From: Luteimicrobium subarcticum | GTDB lineage: Bacteria; Actinomycetota; Actinomycetes; Actinomycetales; Cellulomonadaceae | Direction of reading: 5' to 3' | NCBI RefSeq assembly: GCF_002798015.1 | Contig: NZ_PGTZ01000013.1 | Span: 60,404 to 124,403 of the forward strand | Length of the DNA: 64,000 bases | Position numbers and translations under genes: made by a program | Notes under the pieces: model-generated | What the model was told of the DNA's origin: nothing | Database searches by the model: none | The model's input: the letters and a program-made list of their open reading frames with translations, nothing else | Shown: positions 14,586 to 22,363 of the stretch, one piece after another | Numbering within the stretch: the first letter of the stretch is position 1 | Layout of the letters: each line of letters starts with the position of its first letter

Positions 14586-16301
14586 TCAGTCGCCGACGGT
14601 GACCGTGACGGTGACGACCGCGACGTCGTCACGACGGGCGTCGTCCGGCGCCAGCGCCGCGACGAGGGCTGCGGGACTCGTGTCGCCGGTCGCAGCGATC
14701 AGCGCGCGCAGCCGCTCGACCCCGTCGAGCACGGTCTCGTCGCGGCGCTCCACCAGGCCGTCCGTGTAGAGGACGAGCGTGTCGCCCGGGCGGAGCCACG
14801 CACGGTGGTCGTGCCGGTCGGCCGGGGCGATGCCGAGGAGCATGTCGCCCCGGCGGTGGAGCGTCTCGACCGACCCGTCGGCGCGGCGGACCACCGGCGG
14901 CAGGTGCCCGGCGCTCGACCAGAGCAGCTCACGCCGCCCGTTCCGACGCGGTGTCGACACGTGGCACACGAGCGCGGTGGCGGTCGTCCCGAGGCGGAGG
15001 CCACGGTTCGCCTCGTCGAGGCGCGTGAGGACCCTCGACGGCGGCTCGCGGAACGTCCACGTGAACCCGCGCAGCATCGCGCGCAGCTGGCCCATCCGTG
15101 CGGCCGACTCCATGTCGTGCCCCGTGACGTCGCCGACGACGAACGCGCTCGACCCGTCGGCGAGCGCCAGCGCGTCGTACCAGTCGCCGCCGACCTCCTC
15201 GCCCCGGGACGCCGGGACGTAGGCGGCGTCGAGCTGCACCCCGTCGATCGTCGGGAGCTCGGTGAGCATCGCCGCCTGGAGCTGGTGCGCGACGTCACGC
15301 CGGTCCTGGAGCAGCAGGGCACGTTCGAGCGCCAGCGTCGCATAGGCGGCGAGCTGCCGTGCGACCGTCCGGGTGGCGTCGTCGATCTCGCGGGGGAGCT
15401 GCCACCGGACCACGGCGACCCCGAGGGGTGCTGCCGCAGTGACCAGGGGGAGCATCGCGGCGGCGCCCGGTCCCGTGCCGCGCAGCTCGGGGAACATCTC
15501 GGCGAGCTCGTCACCGTCCGCGAACAGGAGCGGTCGCCCCGCCTGCAGGGTGCGGACGGTCGCGTTGGTGGTCTCCGTCAGCGGGATGTCGCGCCACGCC
15601 ACCTCGGCGAGCCCCGGGACGGGGGAGCGGCGCGCCCACGTGATGCTCCGGTCCTCGATGAGTGCCACGGCGCAGCGCGACCCGCCCAGCGCCGTCGTCG
15701 CCATGCGTTGGAGCGTGTCGAGCGCCTCGGGCAGCGTGCGCGTCTCGGCGAACGCCTCGGCCACGATGAGCAGGTCACGGTTCAGGCGGCTGCTGCGGCG
15801 CGCCAGGCGTTCCGCCTCGAGGCTCCGCGTGCGCTCGCCCCGCACCTGGATCTCGGACGTGCACGCCGCGGCCAGGTCCGCGAGCGTCGCGAGCTCGTCG
15901 TCGGTCCACGTGCGCGGCTCCGAGTCGATCGCGCAGAGCGACCCGACGGCGCGTCCCCGGGCGTCGTGCAGCGGGTAGCCCGCGTAGGCGATCGCGCCCA
16001 GGTCGGGGATCGCGAGGTTGTCCTGGAGGAAGTCGACGGTGCGCGCGTCCGACACGACGAGCGGCTCGTCCGCGCGGACGACGTACTGGCAGAACGAGTG
16101 GCTCAGCGCCGTCCCGCGCCGCGTCGCCCACGGCTCGGGCAACCCCACCATCCCCGGGAAGACCTGGCCCGACGCGTCGACGAACGACACCAGCGACACC
16201 GGGACGCCGAGCAGGGCATGGGCGAGCCGCGCGAACCGCTGGTACGCGGGGTCCTCGCTGCCGACCGGGCCGTCGGCGGCCGGTTCGGGGGGTGGCTGCA
16301 C
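14586..16301 (-). CDS. GAF-GAF-SpoIIE (PP2C-type) serine phosphatase
   Basis: A 571-residue signalling protein. Residues about 20-165 form a GAF domain (FVDASGQVFPGMVGL, SFCQYVV, GYPLHD, GSLCAID), about 190-330 a second GAF-like domain, and about 340-571 a SpoIIE/PP2C catalytic domain with GGDWYDA, VVGDVTGHDMESA, and the closing DDVAVVTV metal-ligand Asp pair. Such proteins dephosphorylate anti-anti-sigma factors in partner-switching stress pathways. GTG at 16301 has no ribosome-binding site, but TACCGT stands 6 nt upstream, suggesting a leaderless transcript. No anti-sigma partner is encoded nearby. Confidence 0.87.
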   Translation of the reverse strand: MQPPPEPAADGPVGSEDPAYQRFARLAHALLGVPVSLVSFVDASGQVFPGMVGLPEPWATRRGTALSHSFCQYVVRADEPLVVSDARTVDFLQDNLAIPDLGAIAYAGYPLHDARGRAVGSLCAIDSEPRTWTDDELATLADLAAACTSEIQVRGERTRSLEAERLARRSSRLNRDLLIVAEAFAETRTLPEALDTLQRMATTALGGSRCAVALIEDRSITWARRSPVPGLAEVAWRDIPLTETTNATVRTLQAGRPLLFADGDELAEMFPELRGTGPGAAAMLPLVTAAAPLGVAVVRWQLPREIDDATRTVARQLAAYATLALERALLLQDRRDVAHQLQAAMLTELPTIDGVQLDAAYVPASRGEEVGGDWYDALALADGSSAFVVGDVTGHDMESAARMGQLRAMLRGFTWTFREPPSRVLTRLDEANRGLRLGTTATALVCHVSTPRRNGRRELLWSSAGHLPPVVRRADGSVETLHRRGDMLLGIAPADRHDHRAWLRPGDTLVLYTDGLVERRDETVLDGVERLRALIAATGDTSPAALVAALAPDDARRDDVAVVTVTVTVGD

Positions 16302-16463
16302 AGGCCGACGGTAACAGCGGCCGGTGACCCGCCGGAGCGTCCGTGGCCCCGGGCGACGGAAATGCGGTGGCCCCCGTGGGCGGTCGGTGCCACCATAGGT
16401 GCGCCCCGCCACGTCGCGCAGCCGGACTGCGCGCGTCTGCGGGGACCACACGCCCCCGACGAC

Positions 16464-16532
16464 AGGAAGCCCGTTGAAGGTCAGCTCCCGCTCAGCGTCC
16501 CCGCGCTGACCGCCCTCCCGCGAGGGCAGGTC
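16464..16532 (+). promoter_or_regulatory. Candidate leader-peptide attenuator of the ABC-F gene
   Basis: An 11-codon frame (TTG at 16474, TGA at 16507-16509) follows AGGAAG. GGTCAGC (16479-16485) inside it pairs perfectly with GCTGACC (16505-16511), which holds its stop. GACC of that same segment can instead join a stronger stem: GACCGCCCTC (16508-16517) with GAGGGC-A-GGTC (16522-16532). The two structures exclude each other, the layout of ribosome-stalling attenuators found before antibiotic-resistance ABC-F genes. Translation of the leader is not proven. Confidence 0.55.
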
Positions 16533-16563
16533 CGGCGCACCGCCGAACCCTCCGGAGCCCTGT

Positions 16564-18243
16564 ATGCCTGCAACGCCCGCTCGACCGTCGTCGACCCCTG
16601 CCCCCACGTCCTCGTCGGTCGTCCTCAACCACGTCACGTTCGCGTGGCCCGACGGTGACGTCGTCCTCGACGACGTCACCGTCGCCTTCGGCCCCGGCCG
16701 CACCGGCCTCGTCGGCCGCAACGGCGCCGGCAAGTCGACCCTCCTGCGGCTCGTCGCCGGCGAGCTCACCCCCACGTCCGGCGCCGTGACGACCCACGGC
16801 GACGTCGCGTGGGTGCCGCAGGACCTCGTCGTCCGCGACACCGGCGCCACGGTCGCCGACCTGCTCGGCGTCGGCACCCGTCTGCGCGCCTTCCGCGCCA
16901 TCGAGTCCGGGGAACCCGACCCGGCGCGCCTCGCCGCGCATTTCGAGGCGCTCGCCGACGACTGGGAGGTCGAGCAGCACGCCGCCGACGCGGCCCGCGC
17001 CTGCGGGCTGACGGCCGCAGACCTCGACCGACCCGCCGCGACCCTCTCGGGCGGCGAGACGATCCTCGCCGCCGTCCGGGCGGCGCGCGACGCCCGCGCG
17101 TCCGTGACGCTCCTCGACGAGCCGACCAACAACCTCGACCGTCGCGCCCGCGAACGGCTCCACGTGATGCTCGACTCCTGGCCGGGCACGCTCCTCGTCG
17201 TCAGCCACGACCGCGAGCTGCTCGACCTGCTCGACCGCACCGCCGAGGTGCGCACCGGCGCCGTCGACGTGTTCGGCGGCACGTTCACCCAGTACGAGGA
17301 GCACCTCGCCGTCGAGCAGGACGCCGCCGCCCGGGCCGTCCGCACCGCCGAGCAGCGCCTCCGCGCCGAAAAGCGCGACCGCATCGAGACGGAGACCCGC
17401 CTCGCCCGGTCCGCGAAGGCCGGGCGCAAGGCCGCCGAGAGCATGCCGAAGATCCTCGCGAACGCCCGCAAGAGCGCCGCCGAAGGCACCGCGGGCAAGC
17501 GCCGCGGTCTCGCCGACGACCGCGTCGACGCCGCCCGCGACGCCGTCGACCAAGCCGAAGGACGCGTCCGCGACGACGACCGCGTGCACGTCGACCTCCC
17601 CGGCACCGCCGTCCCCGCCGGACGACGGCTCGTCGAGGTCGACCCCGACCGGACCGTCGACGGTCGCGGGCTCGTCCTGCAGGGACCCGAGCGTGTCGCG
17701 CTCGTCGGCGACAACGGCGCCGGGAAGTCGACCCTCCTCGACGCGCTGCTCGCCGGGACCGGCGGACGGGTGCTGACCGACCGGGTCGGGTACCTGCACC
17801 AGCGGCTCGTGCTCGGGGACGAGCGTGGCGGTCCGGCGGGCGAGGCGCGGACGGTGCTCGACGTGGTGCGCGCGGCCGCGCCCGACGTGCCGCCCGGGCA
17901 GGTGCGCGACCGGCTCGCACGGTTCCTGCTGCGCGGCCGGACCGTCGAGCGCCCCGTCGGCTCGCTGTCGGGGGCCGAACGGTTCCGCGTCGCCCTCGCG
18001 TGCCAGCTCCTGCGTGAACCGCACCTGCTCGTCCTCGACGAACCCACCAACAACCTCGACCTCGGGACCGTCGACCAGCTCGTCGACGCCCTCGCCGGGT
18101 ACCGCGGCGGGCTGCTCGTCGTGAGCCATGACGAACGGTTCCTCGAGCGCATCGGCGCCGGGTACGACGGGACGCGTCCCGGTCGTCGTTGGCTCGTCGA
18201 GAGGGGGTGCGGAGTGCGCGAGGTGACCGTCCTCAGCGCCTGA
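16564..18243 (+). CDS. ABC-F family ribosome-associated ATPase
   Basis: A 559-residue protein with two nucleotide-binding domains and no membrane segment. First domain: Walker A GRNGAGKST, signature LSGGE, Walker B VTLLDEPTNNLD. Then a charged coiled linker (about 235-350, with many Arg, Glu and Ala). Second domain: GDNGAGKST, LSGAE, LLVLDEPTNNLD. ABC-F proteins bind the ribosomal E site; some expel macrolides, lincosamides or pleuromutilins, others tune translation. The second-domain signature LSGAE departs from LSGGE. An upstream leader peptide with alternative hairpins suggests antibiotic-induced expression, pointing to the resistance subgroup. GGAG lies before ATG 16564. The stop is in frame with the sortase fragment that follows. 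Confidence 0.9.
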   Translation: MPATPARPSSTPAPTSSSVVLNHVTFAWPDGDVVLDDVTVAFGPGRTGLVGRNGAGKSTLLRLVAGELTPTSGAVTTHGDVAWVPQDLVVRDTGATVADLLGVGTRLRAFRAIESGEPDPARLAAHFEALADDWEVEQHAADAARACGLTAADLDRPAATLSGGETILAAVRAARDARASVTLLDEPTNNLDRRARERLHVMLDSWPGTLLVVSHDRELLDLLDRTAEVRTGAVDVFGGTFTQYEEHLAVEQDAAARAVRTAEQRLRAEKRDRIETETRLARSAKAGRKAAESMPKILANARKSAAEGTAGKRRGLADDRVDAARDAVDQAEGRVRDDDRVHVDLPGTAVPAGRRLVEVDPDRTVDGRGLVLQGPERVALVGDNGAGKSTLLDALLAGTGGRVLTDRVGYLHQRLVLGDERGGPAGEARTVLDVVRAAAPDVPPGQVRDRLARFLLRGRTVERPVGSLSGAERFRVALACQLLREPHLLVLDEPTNNLDLGTVDQLVDALAGYRGGLLVVSHDERFLERIGAGYDGTRPGRRWLVERGCGVREVTVLSA

Positions 18244-18279
18244 CGCGTCCCGGACCCGTCCGGTGCATCCGTCCGGGTC

Positions 18280-18672
18280 GTGCCGGCGGGCGTCGCCGCA
18301 GACGGCACCCTGCAGATCCCCGCGTCGGGCCAGGTCGCGGGCTGGTACCGGTACGGCCCGGCGCCGGCCTCCCGTGCCGGGAGCGCCGTCCTCGCGTCGC
18401 ACGTCGACACGCTCCAGGGCATCGGACAGTTCGCGCGCCTCCAGGACGTGCGGCGGGGAGCGCGGGTCGACGTGCGGGACGCGTCCGGGGCCACGGCGCA
18501 CTACGCGGTGCGGTCCGTGCTGCTGGTCGCGAAGAGCCGGCTCCCGCTCGACCAGATCTTCGACGAGACGGGCCCGCGGCGTCTCGTCCTCATGACGTGC
18601 GGCGGGACGTGGGACGCGTCCACCGGGCACTACCGGGACAACGTCGTCCTGGTCGCGACCCCGGTGTCCTGA
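18280..18672 (+). CDS. Class F sortase-like protein, 5'-truncated
   Basis: 130 residues covering most of a sortase catalytic barrel: GWYRYGPAP, catalytic His in LASHVD, catalytic Cys in VLMTCGG and Arg in HYRDNVVLVA. Class F sortases usually have about 200 residues with an N-terminal signal anchor. Here the homologous frame begins immediately after the ABC-F stop (the stretch from 18244 still reads as sortase sequence) with no anchor and no ribosome-binding site before GTG 18280. A deletion that removed the anchor and joined the remainder to the ABC-F gene is likely, so this may be a pseudogene despite intact catalytic residues. Confidence 0.65.
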   Translation: MPAGVAADGTLQIPASGQVAGWYRYGPAPASRAGSAVLASHVDTLQGIGQFARLQDVRRGARVDVRDASGATAHYAVRSVLLVAKSRLPLDQIFDETGPRRLVLMTCGGTWDASTGHYRDNVVLVATPVS

Positions 18673-18692
18673 CGGAGTGCCGCCGCACACGA

Positions 18693-18729
18693 CGACGGCG
18701 GGGGCACCGTGATGGTGCCCCCGCCGTCG
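18693..18729. terminator. Bidirectional hairpin terminator
   Basis: CGACGGCGGGGGCACC (18693-18708) and GGTGCCCCCGCCGTCG (18714-18729) form a perfect 16-bp stem with a 5-nt loop. It sits between the plus-strand sortase fragment and the minus-strand tRNA gene and can terminate both. Confidence 0.85.
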
Positions 18730-18754
18730 AGTCGTGCTGTGTCGAGCCGTGCTG

Positions 18755-18830
18755 TGGAGCGGACGACGGGATTCGAACCCGCGACCCTCACCTTGGCAAG
18801 GTGATGCTCTACCAACTGAGCCACGTCCGC
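18755..18830 (-). tRNA. tRNA-Gly (anticodon GCC)
   Basis: Read on the minus strand from 18830, the acceptor stem GCGGACG pairs with CGTCCGC, followed by discriminator T and an encoded CCA (18757-18755). The D arm (GCTCAGTTGGTAGAGC), an anticodon loop TTGCCAA with anticodon GCC, and the T arm GGTTCGAATCC are all present. Total 76 nt with CCA. This decodes the abundant GGC codon of this GC-rich genome. The gene ends near the strong hairpin at 18693-18729. Confidence 0.97.
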
Positions 18831-18939
18831 GTGCGCGCTGGAGACCCTGTACTGGGTGCGTGCGCGTCCTCAGTCTAGTCGACGTCGTCGCCCGCGCCGA
18901 CCGCCCGGTGCCCGTGCCCGCCCCCGTCCCGCGCCCGCC

Positions 18940-19016
18940 CCGCCGGTCCGTCGCCTACGCAAGGTCGCTTCGCGTCCGTTGCGGCGCGCGCGAAGGGCCG
19001 AGACGGACGCGAGCTC
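18940..19016 (+). repeat. Left arm of 77-bp inverted repeat
   Basis: This arm matches the reverse complement of 19506-19582 at about 71 of 77 positions, including more than 40 consecutive identical bases (from GGTCCGTCGCC onward). Together the arms enclose the DUF1801 gene and its promoter. The arm lies about 110 bp from the tRNA-Gly gene. Confidence 0.85.
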
Positions 19017-19069
19017 GCGGGCCGGCCGGCCGCATCGCGGTACCGGGGCGGCGGACGTAGCGTCGGACG

Positions 19070-19465
19070 ATGGGTGACCTCGACGACTACCTCGCGTCCG
19101 TGACCGACGCGGCGTCGCGGACGGCACTGGAGCACGTGCGCGACATCGCGCTGGACGTCGTCCCCGACGCCGAGCAGGGCACCAAGTACGCCATGGCGGC
19201 GCTCGTGTATCGGGGCAAGGGGCTCGTCGCGCCGGTCGAGAACAAGCACCACCTCTCGGTCGTGCCGTTCAGCGGGGAGGTCGTCGCGCAGGTCGCCGAC
19301 GACCTCGGTGGGTTCTCGCTGTCGAAGGGGACGATCCGGTTCGACGCCGCGCACCCGGTGCCCGACGACGTCCTCCGGCGCGTCGTGGAGCTGCGGCGGG
19401 CCGAGATCGACGCGCGCGCGCCTGAGCGCGCGGGGCCCGGGCGTCCTGGTCCCGGAGCGCCCTGA
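19070..19465 (+). CDS. DUF1801 / YdhG-like protein
   Basis: A 131-residue protein of the YdhG/DUF1801 fold: DDYLASV, HVRDIALDVVPDAEQGTKYAM (shortened), the central YRGKGLV, and LSKGTIRFDAAHPVPDDVLRRVVELR at the end (shortened). Members are small cytosolic proteins, structurally related to iron-chaperone-like proteins, without an agreed function. TAGCGT (19058-19063) stands 6 nt before the ATG at 19070, with no ribosome-binding site, indicating a leaderless message. The gene and promoter lie exactly between two 77-bp inverted repeats. Confidence 0.8.
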   Translation: MGDLDDYLASVTDAASRTALEHVRDIALDVVPDAEQGTKYAMAALVYRGKGLVAPVENKHHLSVVPFSGEVVAQVADDLGGFSLSKGTIRFDAAHPVPDDVLRRVVELRRAEIDARAPERAGPGRPGPGAP

Positions 19466-19505
19466 CCGAGGACGTCCGCACAGGGCGTCACGCGGTCACC
19501 GGCCG

Positions 19506-19582
19506 GAGCTCGCGTGCACTTCGGCCCTTCGCGTGCGCCGCAACGGACGCGAAGCGACCTTGCGTAGGCGACGGACCAGCGG
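19506..19582 (-). repeat. Right arm of 77-bp inverted repeat
   Basis: Inverted copy of 18940-19016. Its outer end runs into a tandem array of 14-nt units beginning at 19567, so the last bases of the arm are themselves the first unit of that array. Confidence 0.85.
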
Positions 19583-19637
19583 CGACGGACCAGCGGCGAC
19601 GGACCAGCGGTGCCGGACCGCGGGGTGCCGGACCGCG
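19567..19637 (+). repeat. Tandem 14-nt repeats
   Basis: GGCGACGGACCAGC is repeated three times without error (19567-19608), followed by two diverged copies of the form GGTGCCGGACCGCG (19609-19637). The array ends 4 nt before the stop codon of the LacI gene and fills the gap between the inverted-repeat unit and that gene. Confidence 0.85.
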
Positions 19638-19641
19638 GGGG

Positions 19642-20697
19642 TCAGGGGGGCGGGGCGGTGGACGCCCGCACGACGAGCTCGACGCCGATGAGGTCGGCGT
19701 CACCCCGGTCGTCGCCTCCCGCACCGGCACCCGCGTCGACGAGGTCGAGCAGCAGCTCGGCGGCGCGCACGCCCTTGCGACGCGTGTCCTGCCGGACGGT
19801 CGTGAGGGCGGGGGTGACCTGCTGGGCGATCTCGGCGTCGTCGAACCCGACGACGGACACGCGACCGGGCACGTCGACGCCGTGCTGCGCGAGCCCGCGG
19901 ACGAGCCCGGCGGCGAGGACGTCGGCGGTGGCGAACACGGCGGTCGCGGTGGGGTGCTCGTGGGCGATGCGTGCGCCCGCGGAGAGCCCGTCGGCGTATG
20001 TGGTCCAAGAGGGCACGATGCTCGCGGGGGACCATGCGACGTCGTGGGCCGCGAACGCGGACCGGAACCCGGCGAGGCGCTGCTCGACGACGTGGCTGGC
20101 GGTGAGCGTCGGGCCGCAGAACACGACGTCGGTGTGCCCGAGGGCGAGGAGGTGCTCGGCGGCGAGCCGCCCGCCTTCGTGGTCGTCGGTGCGGACGGTC
20201 CGGGTGCGGGCCGGAGCAGCGGGGCCGTGGACGCCGGGCGAGTAGGCGTCGATGACGACGGTGGGGAGGTCGTCGGGCAGGGCGAGGTCGTCGAGGGCGT
20301 CGTCGGTGAAGCCCATGACGACGACGCCGTCGAGGTTCCAGCGTTGGACGGAGTCGAGGACGTCGCGGGCGTCGGCGACGCCGCGGAGCATGAGGTGGTG
20401 GTCGCGGCGGCGCAGCGCGGTCTCGACGGCGCCCATGACGGAGACGTCGTGGGGGCTGACGAGGAGGTCGTCGTCGTCGGTGCCGGCGGGGACGAGGAGC
20501 CCGACGAGGCGGGTGCGGCCGGCGGCGAGGGACTGGGCCGACGCGTTGGGGACGTAGCCGCGGAGGGCGACGATGCGTTCGACCTCGGCGGCGGTGGTGG
20601 GGGAGACGCGGCCGCGGTTGCCGTTGACGACGTTGCTGACGGTCATGACGCTGACGCCGGCCTCGCGGGCGATGTCCTTGAGGGTGACGCGCGGCAC
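19642..20697 (-). CDS. LacI-family transcriptional regulator
   Basis: A 351-residue repressor. Residues 1-60 form the LacI helix-turn-helix and hinge (TLKDIAREAGVSVMTVSNVV, RVSPTTAAEVERIV), and the rest a periplasmic-binding-protein-like sugar sensor (GLLVPAGTDDDD, DGVVVMGF, VVGFDDAEIAQQVTPALTTV). AAGGAG precedes the ATG at 20697. It is divergent from a sugar-binding lipoprotein and a GH31 glycosidase, and two adjacent LacI-type operators lie between them, so it most likely represses that pair and itself until an oligosaccharide binds. The likely ligand is an alpha-glucoside or xyloside, judged from the GH31 gene only. Confidence 0.92.
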   Translation of the reverse strand: MPRVTLKDIAREAGVSVMTVSNVVNGNRGRVSPTTAAEVERIVALRGYVPNASAQSLAAGRTRLVGLLVPAGTDDDDLLVSPHDVSVMGAVETALRRRDHHLMLRGVADARDVLDSVQRWNLDGVVVMGFTDDALDDLALPDDLPTVVIDAYSPGVHGPAAPARTRTVRTDDHEGGRLAAEHLLALGHTDVVFCGPTLTASHVVEQRLAGFRSAFAAHDVAWSPASIVPSWTTYADGLSAGARIAHEHPTATAVFATADVLAAGLVRGLAQHGVDVPGRVSVVGFDDAEIAQQVTPALTTVRQDTRRKGVRAAELLLDLVDAGAGAGGDDRGDADLIGVELVVRASTAPPP

Positions 20698-20721
20698 CGG
20701 TGCTCCTTCGAAACTGGGGTC

Positions 20722-20769
20722 TTGACGGGGATCCTATCCGCGTTTAGCGTTAAACGTGTAGCGCTAAAC
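20722..20769 (+). promoter_or_regulatory. Promoter with two adjacent LacI-type operators
   Basis: TTGACG (20722-20727), 17 nt, then TAGCGT (20745-20750) form the promoter of the binding-protein gene. The -10 is buried in operator 1, GTTTAGCGTTAAAC (20742-20755). Operator 2, GTGTAGCGCTAAAC (20756-20769), follows without any spacer and covers the transcription start. The centre-to-centre distance is 14 bp, unusually tight for LacI dimers, which would have to sit on different faces or bind exclusively. Confidence 0.8.
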
Positions 20770-20843
20770 CTTGAGTCTCGACGTGGAGACGAGAGGGCGC
20801 ACGACGACCACCCGGCCGCGGCCGGACATCTCAAGGAGAGACG

Positions 20844-22244
20844 ATGAAGTCATCGACCATGTGGCGTGCCGCCGGCGCCGTCGGAGCCGTTGCGCTCGGT
20901 CTGGGGTCGCTCACCGCGTGCAGCAGCGGCAGCAGCGGGAGCCCCGAGAGCCCGTCCGCCGCCGCGACGCTCAGCGGACCCGTCACCATCACCGTGGCGA
21001 TCGACCAGGGCCTCAACGCTGACGCCAAGGCCCAGTTCGACCAGCGGGTCGCCGTCTTCGAGAAGGCCAACCCGCTCATCACCGTGAAGTCCCAGGAGTA
21101 CACCTGGACGGCCACGACGTTCACCGCGGACCTGGCGGGCGGCACCCTGCCCGACGTCTTCCCGATCCCGTTCACCGACGGGCGCGGCCTCATCGCGCAG
21201 GAGCAGATCGCCGACATCAGCCCGCTCGTGAAGCAGCTGCCGTACGCCGACACGTTCAACAAGAACGTCGCCACCGAGGGCGAGGACGCCGACGGCAACA
21301 TGTGGGCCGTCCCGATCGCGGCCTACGGTCAGGGCCTGCACTACAACCGCGCGCTGTTCACCGAGGCCGGGCTCGACCCCGACAAGCCCCCGACGACGTG
21401 GGACGAGGTCCGCGCCGACGCCAAGCAGATCTCGGACAAGACCGGCATGGCCGGCCTCGCGATGATGACCAAGTCGAACACCGGCGGCTGGATCCTCACC
21501 ACGATGGACAACGCCTTCGGCGGCCGCGTCGAGGACACCGCGGACGGCACGACCACGGCCACGGTCGACACCGACCAGATGAAGGAGGTCGCGCAGTACC
21601 TGCACGACCTGCGCTGGACCGACAACTCGATGGGCCAGAACTTCCTCTACGACTGGGCCGGCATCAACCAGGACTTCGCCGCCGGCAAGATCGGCATGTA
21701 CGTGTCGGGCGGCGGCAACCTGCCGAACCTCATCACGCAGAACAACATGGACGTCAAGGACTACGGCCTGACCGTCCTGCCGCTGCAGGGTGACGACGCC
21801 GGCGCGCTCGGTGGCGGCACGCTCGCCGCGGTGTCCGCCAAGGCGACCCAGCAGGAGCAGATCGCGTCCGTGAAGTGGATCGACTTCTACTACGTGCAGC
21901 AGCTCGTCTCGAAGGACGCCGCCGTGGCGTCCGCCGAGCAGTCGGTCGCCAACAAGCAGCCGGTCGGTGCGCCTCAGCTCCCGATCTTCGACCAGGCGAC
22001 CTACCAGCAGCAGCAGGAGTGGATCAAGCCGTACGTCAACGTCCCTCTCGACCAGATGACGGGGTACACGGACAACGTGTTCGGCCAGCCGCTCGTCCCT
22101 GAGCCCGGCGTCGGGACCCAGGACGTCTACGCCAAGCTCGACAACGTCGTCCAGACCATCCTCACGCAGAAGGACGCCGACATCGACAAGCTGCTGAGCG
22201 ACGCGCAGACCCAGGCACAGCGCGTCGTCGACTCCAACTCCTGA
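20844..22244 (+). CDS. Sugar ABC transporter substrate-binding lipoprotein
   Basis: A 466-residue extracytoplasmic solute-binding protein of the MalE/UgpB class. The signal peptide ends in a lipobox LTAC (Cys about residue 26), followed by a Ser/Gly linker. Typical segments are FEKANPLITVK, GTLPDVFPIP, YNRALFTEAGLDPDKPPTTWDEV (shortened) and MYVSGGGNLPNLI. AGGAGA precedes ATG 20844. LacI-type operators control its promoter. No permease or ATPase genes follow; the next gene is a GH31 glycosidase. It must use permeases encoded elsewhere, or the operon has been broken. A related orphan binding protein lies at 36353-37900. Confidence 0.9.
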   Translation: MKSSTMWRAAGAVGAVALGLGSLTACSSGSSGSPESPSAAATLSGPVTITVAIDQGLNADAKAQFDQRVAVFEKANPLITVKSQEYTWTATTFTADLAGGTLPDVFPIPFTDGRGLIAQEQIADISPLVKQLPYADTFNKNVATEGEDADGNMWAVPIAAYGQGLHYNRALFTEAGLDPDKPPTTWDEVRADAKQISDKTGMAGLAMMTKSNTGGWILTTMDNAFGGRVEDTADGTTTATVDTDQMKEVAQYLHDLRWTDNSMGQNFLYDWAGINQDFAAGKIGMYVSGGGNLPNLITQNNMDVKDYGLTVLPLQGDDAGALGGGTLAAVSAKATQQEQIASVKWIDFYYVQQLVSKDAAVASAEQSVANKQPVGAPQLPIFDQATYQQQQEWIKPYVNVPLDQMTGYTDNVFGQPLVPEPGVGTQDVYAKLDNVVQTILTQKDADIDKLLSDAQTQAQRVVDSNS

Positions 22245-22296
22245 CACACCACCCCAGCTCGGCCCGGCCTCCATCCGGATCTCGGCCGGTCCGCCT

Positions 22297-22336
22297 GCGC
22301 CGGTCGGTGGGCACCGCTCCGCCCACCGGCCGGCGC
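22297..22336 (+). terminator. Intercistronic hairpin between binding protein and GH31
   Basis: GCGCCGGTCGGTGGGC (22297-22312) pairs with GCCCACCGGCCGGCGC (22321-22336), 16 bp with one G-U-type mismatch and an 8-nt loop. Such hairpins after binding-protein genes give partial termination and mRNA protection, so the binding protein is made in excess over downstream products. Confidence 0.7.
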
Positions 22337-22363
22337 ATCTTCTCGTTACCGTTGGAGTCACCC

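Noticed and set aside
14586..18494. A 1302-codon minus-strand frame that joins the SpoIIE protein to sequence antisense to the ABC-F gene
   Set aside because: Only the segment ending at 16301 has protein-family motifs; the rest is the reverse of the ABC-F coding sequence and results from the high GC at third positions.
18755..19582. An integrated plasmid or genomic island at tRNA-Gly
   Set aside because: No integrase, no tRNA 3'-end duplication was found nearby, and the surroundings have normal composition; only the inverted-repeat unit is supported.
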